The notes below the pieces were generated by a model. That model saw only the letters and a program-made list of their open reading frames with translations. It ran no database searches and had not been told where the DNA came from. From the NCBI GenBank assembly GCA_020091685.1, contig CM034602.1, forward strand, positions 5,946,122 through 6,010,121: a stretch of DNA of 64,000 nt, in the 5' to 3' direction. Source of the stretch: Lutjanus erythropterus. Lineage: Eukaryota; Chordata; Actinopteri; Lutjaniformes; Lutjanidae. This document shows, one piece after another, positions 52,621 to 64,000 of the stretch (positions within the stretch are counted from its first letter, which is position 1; each line of letters starts with the position of its first letter). Position numbers and translations under genes: made by a program.

Positions 52621-55600
52621 CTACTAATTGACAAAAGAAAAAGAAAGACATGCAGAGATGCAACAAGTGAACAGTGAAGGTTGCCATTGACAACTAATTC
52701 TTGATCTCTGGTTGCTGTCACTTTTTAACTTATGAAAAAAGGGACGGCAAACAGCATTTTTCATGTGAATGAGCATTAGTGTGTTTACTCATGATTTTGA
52801 GCAAATTGTTTTGTTGTTGTTCTGAGTTTGACTGATTCATCCATGTGCAAATTGATTCAACAGGAAGAACCAGGTGAACCTGAATGCAAAATAAAAAAGG
52901 AAATGTGTGAAATCTTGGGAATAGAAGTATACCTGCGTCTTTCAGCGCGTCCTATAGAACCACAGGCCAATGTTAAAATGCTTTTGCACATTCTTTTATG
53001 TCACATTTTCATTATTACGCTGACGTGTAACTGCGTCTACCCAAAACATGAGGTGGCTAAAAATGCAACCATATTTTCAGTTTCGGCAACCAATAGCTGA
53101 TGTCTGGTCGTGAGCCTGGTAAGTTAGTGTTGAGCCCCGTTTCACAACATGGTTGTAGAGTCCATGTAGTCATTTATCTGAGAGACAGTTCCCTGTGAAC
53201 CCTGGTGATTTATGACCGCATCATGACAGTATTTCCGTGAATAAGTAAAAAAACAGGTAAACAACGAGCCAAAAGCCTCAAACACTGTAGCCGAAAGAAC
53301 AGGAAATGGAACAAACCATGAAAAAGTGGTCACTGGTCATTAAATAGGTTATTTTATTTTCAGACATTGCATGCTATGATTTATTTATGCCTGATTTCCT
53401 TAATCAGACAAGACAAAATGACCTAAATGAGGTATGATCAGTGCATACAGACTCACTAGGCCCTGCTGTATTTACTGATATGATCTCTGCTTTCCTCCTA
53501 ACTTCTCATTCTCAATCTGTAGCTTGTTATGATGTTAAAATTGTCAACTTTGTTCCATATTTTACTATTGAATCCCATCTCCTATATCTGATATCCACTC
53601 CACTTGTTTATCCTGTGTTGTTGCTGCTTCATCTCTGTATTATCTGCTGCTGCAGCCGCCCAGATTCTCCCGTGGGACCCATTATGGTTTCATTTAACTG
53701 TAACGCTGTATAAAAGTTATTCATCAGTAACTTAGAAGCAAGCGAATAAAGTCATGTATCTCTCAGCGCTCCATAAATCATCTTGTAAACTCGGTAGAGG
53801 TTTTATCTCCGAGCCACAGTGAGAAATGTTTGTGCTGATGAGTTAGAAATAATGGGCCTGTTCTGCAGGGCCTGCGGTTCACCGGCAGGCCTATTATGGC
53901 CTCTGTTTTCAGTAATGACGGCAGTTTGTATTTGCAAACAAAGCTAATTTCTGGAGTGCTTGGCGCATAATGAATTTACATGCTCGTAGAGGTGGTTGTA
54001 ACTGCTGTTCCACTGGTAGTTGTGTCCTGATAACATCACCGGTGTGTTATCTGACCCTCGGGGCTGATACGGTTTCAGGGCTGACGTTAGCGGCCACCAG
54101 CCTCGATAGCTTTGTGCGCCGGAGCAGTGAGTTTTATTGAACATAATGATTAACAAGTTTCGTAAATGATTTAGTGCTAAACTCTGTTCAGATAACAAGC
54201 TGCTCACTTGATCAATCATCCTTAACCTGATTGAAAAGTTGTGATATTGAGCTTAGAGTTTTTTCACAATAAAGGATGTGATCACAATACGTCATTTCCT
54301 CTTTATCTTTTCTAGAAATGACATATTTCTTGATTGAAATAATTGTAGAGCTGCAGCGATTTAATAAATCAATTGTCACATATTTTGTGAATCAGTCAAT
54401 CAGTTTGAGTAATTTTTTAAGAAAAAAAACAAACCTTTTTTTTTACGTGCACAAAGTAGTTCTCACTCTCTGTGAAGCATCTAATCTGCCAGAAACACAA
54501 ATGAAGAAGAAGTAGTCCTGTTAAAACAATCTTTTCCAGCAGTTTTTGATTTGGTCAATAGTTTGTTGGATTTTAGCTTTGTTTGACTACTGAGGCGTTC
54601 AAACAAAACACACCAGATTTGTCTTTCTGCTGCCATGTTTCTGTCCCTCCTGAAAACTTGTTACTAACAAGCACAAAGGGAATTTATTCAAACCAGAGAG
54701 AAGCAATCGAATTAAGCTTTTTACATGGTTATTAGACGCCAATATTTTCCTATGAAATAAATAATCAAAAGTTTATACCATCCATCTCAACCTGATTGAA
54801 AATTGCTCGTGGTTGGGTCAGACCGGGCCAGTCTCTTGTGATTGAAATGGTTACATGAGGCATTTTTACTGATGGAGCTATTAGGTCCATGCAAATGCAT
54901 GAGTCCATAATTGACAGACAGCCTGTTGCCATTTGCACAGTGTGTCATGATGTTTCTCATTTGCAATCTTATCAGAGAAATGATGGTGAATAGGAGCTAA
55001 TGACCAGCTCCTCCCTCACTAGTCATAAACACAAGACACAGGCTTCCTGTGGCCGACAGTCTCAAAGGTTAAAAGCCTTTTACTGGAGCCGTGTTGTTGT
55101 TGATCTCCGGACCCACGGCGATGATGGAGGTGACTCATCCGTGGACGAGGGCCGACAGGTGGCAGCTGGGGATGTTTTTTAATCAGCTGCTTAATTTATT
55201 CATGGGCAATGCAGGCTTTTATTTATTTGATGAGAACAATATGACTGGGAGGCAGGAGACAGATTTACACGATGATTTTGGCAGATTCTTCTGTGCATCT
55301 CCTTTTTTTCCTTTCCTTCTGTTTTGTCCTCGATGAAAGGGACATTAAGTCGTTTATGACTTTGATCGACCTCCATTTGCATCCAAAAAAAAGACAACAT
55401 CTCAGCTGAGCCTTGGTGGCACAGTTTGCTTCTCTGAAATGCAAGTCATTATTAAGCGATCATGGTTTACAGTAGGGGGGATGCCATCTCCCTTGTTAGC
55501 AAAATTACCAAAATGCATCTCCCTTGTAAACTTGCCATCCCCACTCTCCATCCCCTCGTCCTGTCTGCCTGCTCATTGATCATTTTCTGACTGAGGTTTG

Positions 55601-56539
55601 TGCAAGGTTGTATCTATGCTTTGTATCTATTTTATTAAAATATTCTTGTTTAAAAAATACAAAGCCAAAAGAGTAATTTATGACTCTGCTTTCAAGTCGC
55701 AGGAGAACAAAACGAACCAGGTCCATCCCTCATATTAAAAATTAACAGATTTCCTTCTCATGGTAAATGTATACTATGTAAAGCAGTAGCACAAGTAGAA
55801 AAACAGTCAGCAACTGACTCCCTAATGGCAGTTATACTGTAATATCTATCTATGTATATCTAAAGTTTGCTAAAATTAGCAACCATAATCTACATGTCAT
55901 ACTAGCCGAGGCTGTAGCTGCAAAACCCCTGAGTGTGTTGGTTTGAGAACCGGGGCGTTTTATTGCTTATAAATTCAAGAGAATGACTGTATAAACTCCT
56001 TTTTCAAAGGTTATATAGTCTTCTATTAAAGGGGTTCTCCAGTGGTTTAGCGACACACTTCCATGGAGTTGAGCGAGACAGATTTAAAAAAACAAAATGG
56101 TTAAAATTGAAGTTGGCAAAAGAATCTAAGAGTGGCTGCTTTGGGTCATGCTCAAAAATTGCTGGATTCTACTTTTTCCATAATGCAATTCCATTGTTTT
56201 GTTTGTTTTTTTAGACTACTTGACTGGTAAATATTCACCACCACATCAAAAGCTCATTCTGAAGTAACTCTGACATTATCAGGGTTATTTTCTTAGGACA
56301 TTTAGACTTCAGAGAGTCCCGTCTAGACATTTAGACATTATACAACTGTTTTCATAGACTGTGTAAAACTTCTCATAAATGTGTAAACGGATGTTTATGT
56401 GTTATAGCAGCGGAGAGCCTCTTTAAATCGATCAGTTGTATAATAACTTAAACCAATATAAAGCATTATGATTCACAACAAAAACAAAGAATTTAATAAA
56501 CATGCCATCTTTCCATAATTCTTTAAAAAATTGGGAGGG

Positions 56540-56700
56540 CTTTTTATGCCTGTAATGATAGGACAGCTGAAGATGTGTAGGGAGAGAGGTGGGGGAATGT
56601 CGAGCTGCAAAGGGCTGTAGGCGGGAATCAAACCCACAGCTGCTGCAAAGGAATCACAGCCTCAGTACACGGGGCGAACACTCGAGCTTCTCGTGTTTGA
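56540..56700. repeat. SINE-type repeat, antisense tRNA-like end
   Basis: 'aatgataggacagctgaaga' is followed by 'gggaatcaaacccacagctg', the reverse complement of a tRNA-like B box. This is typical of a dispersed fish SINE inserted on the - strand. Confidence 0.55.
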
Positions 56701-56726
56701 TAAAGTTTATGGACATATTCAAAATA

Positions 56727-56885
56727 TTGAGTTAAGTGAGGGTTGGCTGTGGCGGAGGAGGTAGTGCGGCTCGTCCACTGATCACAGGGTTGGTGGTCGA
56801 AGTATCCTTGGGCAAGACACTGATGACTGGGCAGCAAAAACCTTGTAAAGTACTTTGGATAAAAGCATTACATAAATGTAGCATT
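56727..56885 (+). repeat. tRNA-derived SINE with internal deletion
   Basis: 'ggctgtggcggaggaggtag' and 'gggttggtggtcgaagtatc' are the tRNA-like head, then 'ccttgggcaagacactgatg' and 'aagcattacataaatgta' the tail. The middle of the family consensus appears to be missing. Confidence 0.6.
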
Positions 56886-58339
56886 TGTACAGTAAAAATA
56901 GATTTATCATTTACAAAACTTTGCCCAAATAAAGCTGACAGTTGTTTGAAACGGCTGTTAAAACCAGTAGAACAACTGAATTGCATTAATGTTGCATTTT
57001 TAGGACATGGCTTGGATTTACAGACTCAGCAAATTCCAGAAAACCTACAAAGGATCATAAACCTGTTGTTCGGTTTCATTTTAACAGTGTCCTCTTGATC
57101 TGTATAATGGTGGCAAAGTTGGGAAGACCCACCATGAAACCTCCAAGATGCAAATCAAGGTGGTGGAGGAATTGAATTTCTCAGAGAATGCTGCTTCGGT
57201 GCACAGCGTACCTGGTGAAATTATAATAGCATGCAAAGTTTAACAAACAGTCGTGTTGAGTCATGTGTGAATGACATGACAGCAGCTGAATTCACTGCTG
57301 AAAGTTATTTTAATCACTGAAGTCACCTGATTCAGAGTCAGCTGGAATGAAATTTGCATGAGTAGAAACATGTAGTGTCTTTCTTATGTGCCTAAACCAA
57401 CATGTTTTTTTATGAAGTGTGCAGTGTTGTCAGCTGAAGGCCGTGTCCTTGTCGTAGTAAAGACCCAGAATAAACTTGGGCTCAGCAGCGCTCAGTCACA
57501 GCAGCTATAGGTATTTATTTACGAGTTTAGCTCTGTTAGTGTTCTTCGACCCCGAGCCAGCAACACGGGCTTCCGCTGAGTTTAGTGCGGCCTGTCGTCG
57601 CCTCTGAGGTTAGTAATGATGAGTTATCTTTGGGTGGTGTAACTGGCCCATGGCACCCAACACCCGTGCCTTGGCTCCACCCCTCAGTTTCTGTTTCGCG
57701 ACCCCCCCCCCCTCGCAGGAGAGGACACTGTTATTTCTGGGTACCAAGGTTAGGCTGGGTCACATGTGAGATTTGTTTGAGGTATGTCCTGGCAGAAAGA
57801 CCAGGACACAGGAAGTGTGCTCTTTAGTGGCCAGAACATTCAACAGTGTCAGAGAAATAATCTCTGTATGCGAATGGAAGTGACTTTAACCTTAACTCCT
57901 ACCATCTGGAGTGTCCACAGTATCTCATAGGTGCTTTAATCTAGGGCTATATTGATATTATATTGATATCATGAAATGAGAGATGATATTGTTTTAGATT
58001 TTAGATGTCATTATCGTGTTATAGCATGAGTGTTGTTACTTCCTGGTTTAAACGGCTGCATTACAGTAAAGTAATGTCATTTTCTAAACTTACCAGACTG
58101 CTCTGGTAACTCAGTGGTATTATATTGTGAAAGAACCAATAACCATCCCTATAATACTGTTGTAATATCGATCAATATCAGGATATTTGGTTTACAGTAA
58201 TTTTTCATGACTTTGTCAATCAGTTTGTTCTGTCTTCATATTATTGTTGTCTGTTTTTGTAAATTAGTACTTTTTAAAAATACAAATGTATTAAGTTGTG
58301 GAAAACCCTGTCAAAGCACCATGTTTGCTGTGGGTCCAA

Positions 58340-59255
58340 ATTTAAAGGGATAGTTTGGATAACTTTTTTGTATGAAGTAATCCTGTGGCCTCCTATTGCA
58401 GTTTTATATGAGTGCAAATAAAATGTGTCATAGTCAGTGTATAACCTACAGTAGACTCTGGTCAAGTCAGTGTCAGTAAGTAATGTACAGGTCTGGACAG
58501 GGTCAGCAACAAAACATGTTTTAGCCACTTAATAAAAAGGCCCAGCTAAAAAAAAGCACTATTAATTTAAGTGCATGCTATACTTTAAGTATTTTCAGCA
58601 GTGCACTTTGGCGTCCAACAGCCTTTTGCAACAGGAAACCATCGTTAAATAAGCCAAATATCACTCTGTGTTTCCCAAGTCGACTCCGATGGTGAAATCG
58701 ATAAATTTTCCTTACCTTAAACACAGAAGCTGCTGGTCTGCTGCTGCCTTGATGTTTTAGTTTGTTAGTTTTTGTTATTGTGTGACTTCGGTGAATCCAA
58801 ACCAACTTTTTAAAACACCGAAGTCACACCGTAACACAAACCAACTAAACGATTAAGGCAGCAGTAGACCAGCAACTCCCGTCTTCTGCAAGGTGAAATG
58901 ACTGTTTTTGCCAATGTAGTCAGGTTGAGCAAGAGAGAGTGGTTTTGGGCTTATATAACAACAGTTTCCTGTTGCAAAAGGCTATCTGATGGCATGGTTA
59001 AGCAGTGAAAATATCCTAAATATAGCATACACTTGAACTGATTTATTTATTCATTCATTTTAGGTGGTTAAAACACATTTTTCTGCTGGCCCTGTCCACA
59101 GCGATACATTGCTTAGTGTCCTTGCTGGCCCTCCTCTCCGCTTCTTCAAACTGGGGACGTGTCGACTGGCATCTACTGTAGGTAACGCACTCAACGTCGC
59201 CAAGTACCTCATACGACCCCACTTCAAATAATCAGAACTATCCGTTTTAAAGTAT
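58340..59255. repeat. Long foldback element (arms about 450 bp)
   Basis: The two halves are reverse complements meeting near 58800: left 'gtgacttcggtgaatccaaa' region against right 'aacaccgaagtcacaccgta'. Left 'agccttttgcaacaggaaac' pairs with right 'gtttcctgttgcaaaaggct'. Left 'gtctggacagggtcagcaac' pairs with right 'ctgctggccctgtccacag'. Ends are 'aaagggatagtttggataac' and 'cagaactatccgttttaaa'. It is related to 6880-7560 and non-coding. Confidence 0.8.
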
Positions 59256-62200
59256 CACTCGCTATCAGAGCGGTAGGAGCGCTGTGTCAGTCATTTTCAA
59301 GGAGACAGACACAGATACAGCAGACACATTCCTTTATGTGCTAAGTCTGTTTTCTTTTGTCCTTTTGAATAACATTATCTACATTACTAATAATGCTTTT
59401 AAATTAAAGTACAGTTTATTCTTCCCCAGGGACCCCCGTTTTATGTTAAATATTTTGGTAGGATGAGGGTTAAATAAGTTCTCACAGTCATTCTAAGACT
59501 GCGTGGAGTGCACAGTCGCCTTGTGGTATGTTGTGATATGATCTACCCATCTGTTTCTGGAGGCTTTTCCCCTTGAGTCAGCTGTTTGTCATGGGTGGTG
59601 GAGGGGTCAGGGTAGCGGCGGCGGCGGTGTTTGAAAGGGGGGTGTGCAAGGATGCACTGATGAGAGGCACACGAACTGGTTTTGGCCGCATCGACTGCTT
59701 GTGGACTCACAACAGTGGCAAGTTTCGTCTTCTAGTTTGGCGTCATTTCACACCTCGCTCGTGGGCTTAGGCTCAGTTACGAGGGAATGACATAACAGCT
59801 TTGTTTCTTTATTCTCTGGTATCGGATCAGATAACAGATAAGCCAAGCAGTGACCGCGCACACCCATTATGTTGAACCACGAGGGCTGCAAATGTTTGCT
59901 GAAATTTGGCAGCTGTTAATTTTTTGATGTTTTTTAGTAAGAGAACTATGTCCTCATGATTATAAAGCTGCACCGACATCTTTTGTTTTGGTGTGTGGGT
60001 TATAATTTTGCAGTCATATCATCTTTTCTCTTTAACTTCCAGGCGTGACACAGAGACACCATGGGAATTTCAAAATAAAGGCGCATCTTAATTTTATTGT
60101 GCCTCTGAATTCAGCAGATGCATCAGTTGCTTTGTAAATTTTTTCTTGACTTGTAGCATTTGGAGTAATAGCTATATTTTAGTGGTGTATTTCTTAGAAT
60201 ACTGCTCACAAAGTAATACAGCAGCAGAAACACCAAAACAAAACTTTCCTACTGGGTGGTAACCGGAGAGCCAAGTTAAGAGGATGGGCTCAAGCTCCAT
60301 TGTTTGATTTCAGACCATCATCACAGCAAAGACAATGACAACAAACAGCAGCTCTCTTTGTTCCACTTCTCAAAACGCCTTTGTGCAAAACACCCCGGGA
60401 AGTGTCGATTCAAAAACGATTGCAGAAACAACTTCAGTGTTGCATCAGGATGTTGTGAAGGCGGCTGACGAGCAACAACAGCCTTGAACTGTATCGAGAG
60501 AACATTAAACAAACCCAGACAGAATGAGATGTTTTTCATTAGGATCCAGGAACTGATGATAATACATTAAAATAAAACTATAATAAAGTAATGTACATAG
60601 GGTCGAATGATTTTGATAAAATATCTAATTGCGATTATTTTGTCTGAGATTGTAATTGCGATATGATTTGCAAGATTTTTTTCTCAAGTCTGTAGAAGAT
60701 GATGTGCAGGAAAGGACATTTTTCCACTAAAATAATATCAAGATATTTTAGGATAGTGTTGCCATATTCTAAATATTTTCATCGCTGTTTTTTTGACTCT
60801 TCTCGTACTGAACTGGGTGTTTCTGCTTAAGAAGATGAAATGTTTGTTTTATCAATCCCTTTTGTAATTACGGTCTTCCCGCACGTCTTCTTCTATGTTA
60901 CCGTGGTTTGTTGTACATCTTTTCTAACCGAAACACTTCCATACAACTGAAGTCACTCCCCTTATTGGAACGAACTCCTCCATCACAGAGTCATTAGTGA
61001 TGTTACTTTCACTTTCAGCCGTGTTTGTTGCTGTGCCTGACAGCATGCCATTATGTCAGAAAGTTGGAATATTGCCATCATCACAGGATGATTTTTCTTT
61101 TTAAATGATATTCATATTATCTTGAATGATGTTATACTGCAGCTTTTCTAAACTGCCTTTTTAGTAGCACTGCATGATCTGGTAAAAAAGTAATTTATTA
61201 TTTTGAAATTGCAACATGTGCGTTACAATTTTAATTTTCACTGAAAAAAGAAGCTATTGAAATCATGATGATGTGACTTTTGTTCAGGTCAAACATGTTT
61301 TATTTCATCCGGAGAACAAGATTATTAGGCCAGAACATCTATGCAGCTCTACAGTACCTTAGTTTACCTTGGTTCTGAGATTTGGGTATTGCACTTGGCT
61401 ACTACTGTGATTTTGATAATTAATTTAGAATCATGCAGTGTGCACAGAACTGTGTTTGTGTTCCTGCAAAATGGTAAAAATGCTTTGTGGCAGTGGACTA
61501 TTTAAAAAAAAAAAGGCACATAAAGTCTGAATGGATTCATCTCATGTGAGTAAAGTGTTTGTCATGGACTCTTGTGGGTGGCATTATTGGTCACAGCAGA
61601 GAATTCTTGTTTCAGTGGTTTGAGTTAGCCCCGCCCCTGTACTGTAGCCACGCGCCCTTCATAAATCATCGCCTGCTTGTTTTAGGCACTTTTGGAGTCA
61701 TCACCGGTGTCTGCCAGCTTTCATAACTCATGAATCATTTGTGGTAGACTCTTCTGGGAGCTCCTTTCTATTCGGTGAAGGCTCATACTTAAGCCACGCC
61801 CTCTTTTATAACTCATAAACCGTTTTGTCATCGAAAGTTCCTGTTTTAATTGGTGTGACTTGGTCCCACCCCTTTTGCTTTATCCATGGAGGTTGTGTGT
61901 GTTTGCAGACATGCATGTATGCATGTACGTACGTTGACATTGCTGGTCGCAGCTGTTGTATATAGATAAAAGTGCATTTTTCATCAAAAGAATGAATATG
62001 CATGATGTCTCTGAAAAGAAAAGAAGGAACACAGAATGGGATTTGTGACCACAGGGTTGAATCCTTGAAAAAACTGCAGGGAAAGTGAGTTAACAAGTAG
62101 CTTATGATTTGATTTGATATATTTTAGGATACACAGCTAGAGACGATATGGAGGAGGGTAACATTTGTAGTTATGATTGAATAATTAGGGTAAAAAAGAC

Positions 62201-64000
62201 ATGAGGACAGACAGACTGAGTCCATTAAGGATGTATCATGAGTGGCTCTGTCTGAAAAGTGAAATGCAAACCAGAGTAACGTGATCCACTTCAATGCACA
62301 TACAGGACACAACAGAGGGAGACAGTCTGACTCCTCTTAGGGCCCCGTCGTCATGGCAACGACAAACACCAGTTCGGGCTCTCGTAGAAAATGAAATGTG
62401 CTGAGTCAGCAGGAGGCTCACACGGAGCATCATCTCACCCGCAGGAAATGTGACCCGGACACATGGTGGGAAAGCGGCACCAGCCTCCAGCCAAGTGCTG
62501 CTTAAATGTGAAAGTGGCTCGTAGGTCTCAGACAGAACATACTGATTTACTGTTGAGTGTGTCAGTAGATGGTACAGTATGCTCACATTTTAAAAAGTTG
62601 ATTTTCTCCACCCTGGAGCCAGAATAGAAAGAGCTGAATTAAAGCCTGCAGCTGAATTCATCAAATGCTACAAGTGAGGCTTTGAACAGAAGTTCATGTT
62701 CACTCCTACTTGCAAATTTTGTACAGCTTAAAAATATCATTGGATTTAAGAGCCTCAGAGGACTCTGAAGTTGAATAAAAGTAGATCCTAGTCTGATCAT
62801 TGATCATTGAATCATTGTTCTTTAAATGAAGAAAACAAGAATTAAACGATGGATTAACGAAATGGTATCATGTATGGTGTTGAAGATGATAACTTACACA
62901 TTGAGAAATAGACAAAATATGTTTGAGAAAGTCTGGACAACTTTAATTATATTCCTCAAACATGCAAGCTTTAGAGATGCCCTAACATAAGGCAACAATT
63001 TTATATTTTTCTCATAAGATATACGTAATCACCCTTGACATAATAGTGGCATTGAGAATACTACCTAGAGTATAAAACTAAATTTATGTCTCATTTTTCA
63101 TTTGTTTGTGGGTGTATATTTAGTTTGGTACTGCTTGATCTTTTATTAGTTATATGGTAGTGTTAGTCTTTATTTGTGTGTTATTTGGCATGATCTGGGA
63201 AAGTGGGGAAGGGGAACACTGTGTCATTTGTACTGATGAACTAATAAATGTTTAACAAAAATAAGAAGAAGAACAAAAAACGGCAGATCCCAGATAACTG
63301 TAGTACAGAAATAGAGGTGAGCAAACACCTTCTGACACAAGTTCAGGAGTGATAAACAACACTATAATTATACATGTAGTTAATGAGCAGAATGGTTTTA
63401 ATTAAATTTAATTAATTTAATTTTATGGGATATTTCAGTTATTTATTAAATGACAAGAACAAATCTGGCATTTATTTAATTAAAGTGACATTTTGCCACA
63501 TTTTATGTAGATGTCCAATTAGTGCTGATGGTAAATGTAGTCAGCTGAAGTAAGTAGAGCTGCAGGTGAGCTTCGGACGCCCTCGCCTTTGTTGCCGTGC
63601 ATCACCACCTCCACTTGCTTTGCCCGGGGGCCGCTATTGCAAATTGACAGGAGGCCAGAAGACAGTTAATAAATAAATAGATAATAATATTATTTATCAG
63701 CTAAGATCATAAATAAAATTTTCATGCAGTGCTAGCGGGAACACTGCACTGAAGCTAGCATGTTTTGACTTGCGATAGCCCCTGATCCTGATTTTAGCAA
63801 CTTTGCATACAGCAGTTGCCACTTGGCAAATTAAAACAGTGATTTAGGAATGGTCTGAGGTGAATTGCCTCTTTTCATTTCCAACGTTTCCAGTGTCATC
63901 CTGCTCGGAGGTTATGGGGGTGCGTGTTAATCATTTTAGTTTTGTTGTGAAATATGAAAATGGTTGGAGGGCCAGCTGGCAGCCTATCAGGGTCCAGATT

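Larger units (their letters stand above)
51331..64000. other. Repeat-rich DNA, probably a first intron; no coding exon seen
   Basis: No domain or convincing exon was found on either strand. It holds MITE copies (51.88-52.19 and about 52.36-52.62 kb, and weaker ones near 54.35 and 57.95 kb), two SINE-type repeats at 56.54-56.89 kb, a foldback element at 58.34-59.26 kb, AT-rich MITE-like sequence at 60.6-61.3 kb and a loosely repetitive block at 61.55-61.87 kb. The stretches between are featureless to me. Confidence 0.5.

Noticed and set aside
57585-57827. + strand frame of 80 codons with Pro/Arg-rich stretch
   Set aside because: It crosses a poly-C run and has no domain or splice context.

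Overview
The window looks like nuclear DNA of a bony fish, most likely a percomorph teleost. The genes are split by short GT-AG introns. Intergenic and intronic DNA is rich in CA/GT, CTT and TCTA microsatellites and in small dispersed elements of the kind common in percomorph genomes (tRNA-derived SINEs, hAT-like and Tc1-like remnants, palindromic MITEs). No bacterial features, CRISPR array, rRNA gene or functional tRNA gene was seen.

Two complete coding genes can be read, and they converge tail to tail. On the + strand, hapln3 (hyaluronan and proteoglycan link protein 3) runs from a CpG-rich promoter near 1.27 kb through four coding exons (2205-5125; 375 codons plus stop). On the - strand, acan (aggrecan core protein) runs from its signal-peptide exon at 28802 down to about 13496. 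I reconstruct 30 coding exons totalling 5598 nt (1865 codons plus stop), and every junction is phase-consistent. Both proteins bind hyaluronan through Link modules and would meet in the cartilage matrix, where a link protein locks the aggrecan G1 domain onto hyaluronan. The convergent arrangement matches what I recall of the vertebrate HAPLN3/ACAN locus and supports both names.

Aggrecan layout from N to C: signal peptide, V-set Ig, two Link modules (G1), a short interglobular domain, two Link modules (G2), a small Thr/Asn-rich linker, six near-identical I-set Ig domains each split over two exons, a second copy of the linker, one 346-codon Ser-Gly-rich glycosaminoglycan-attachment exon, EGF, C-type lectin, sushi, and a basic tail. 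The six-Ig array sits where mammalian aggrecan carries its keratan-sulfate region. It resembles hemicentin Ig repeats, is in frame, and is flanked by duplicated linker exons. It is the most unusual thing in the window.

The rest (5.1-13.5 kb and about 29-64 kb) holds no coding region I can recognise. It is mostly decayed repeats, with a candidate non-coding first exon for acan near 35.64-35.72 kb and a CpG-rich candidate first exon of an unknown + strand gene ending at 51320 (GTAAGT donor), whose coding part would lie outside or remain unseen.
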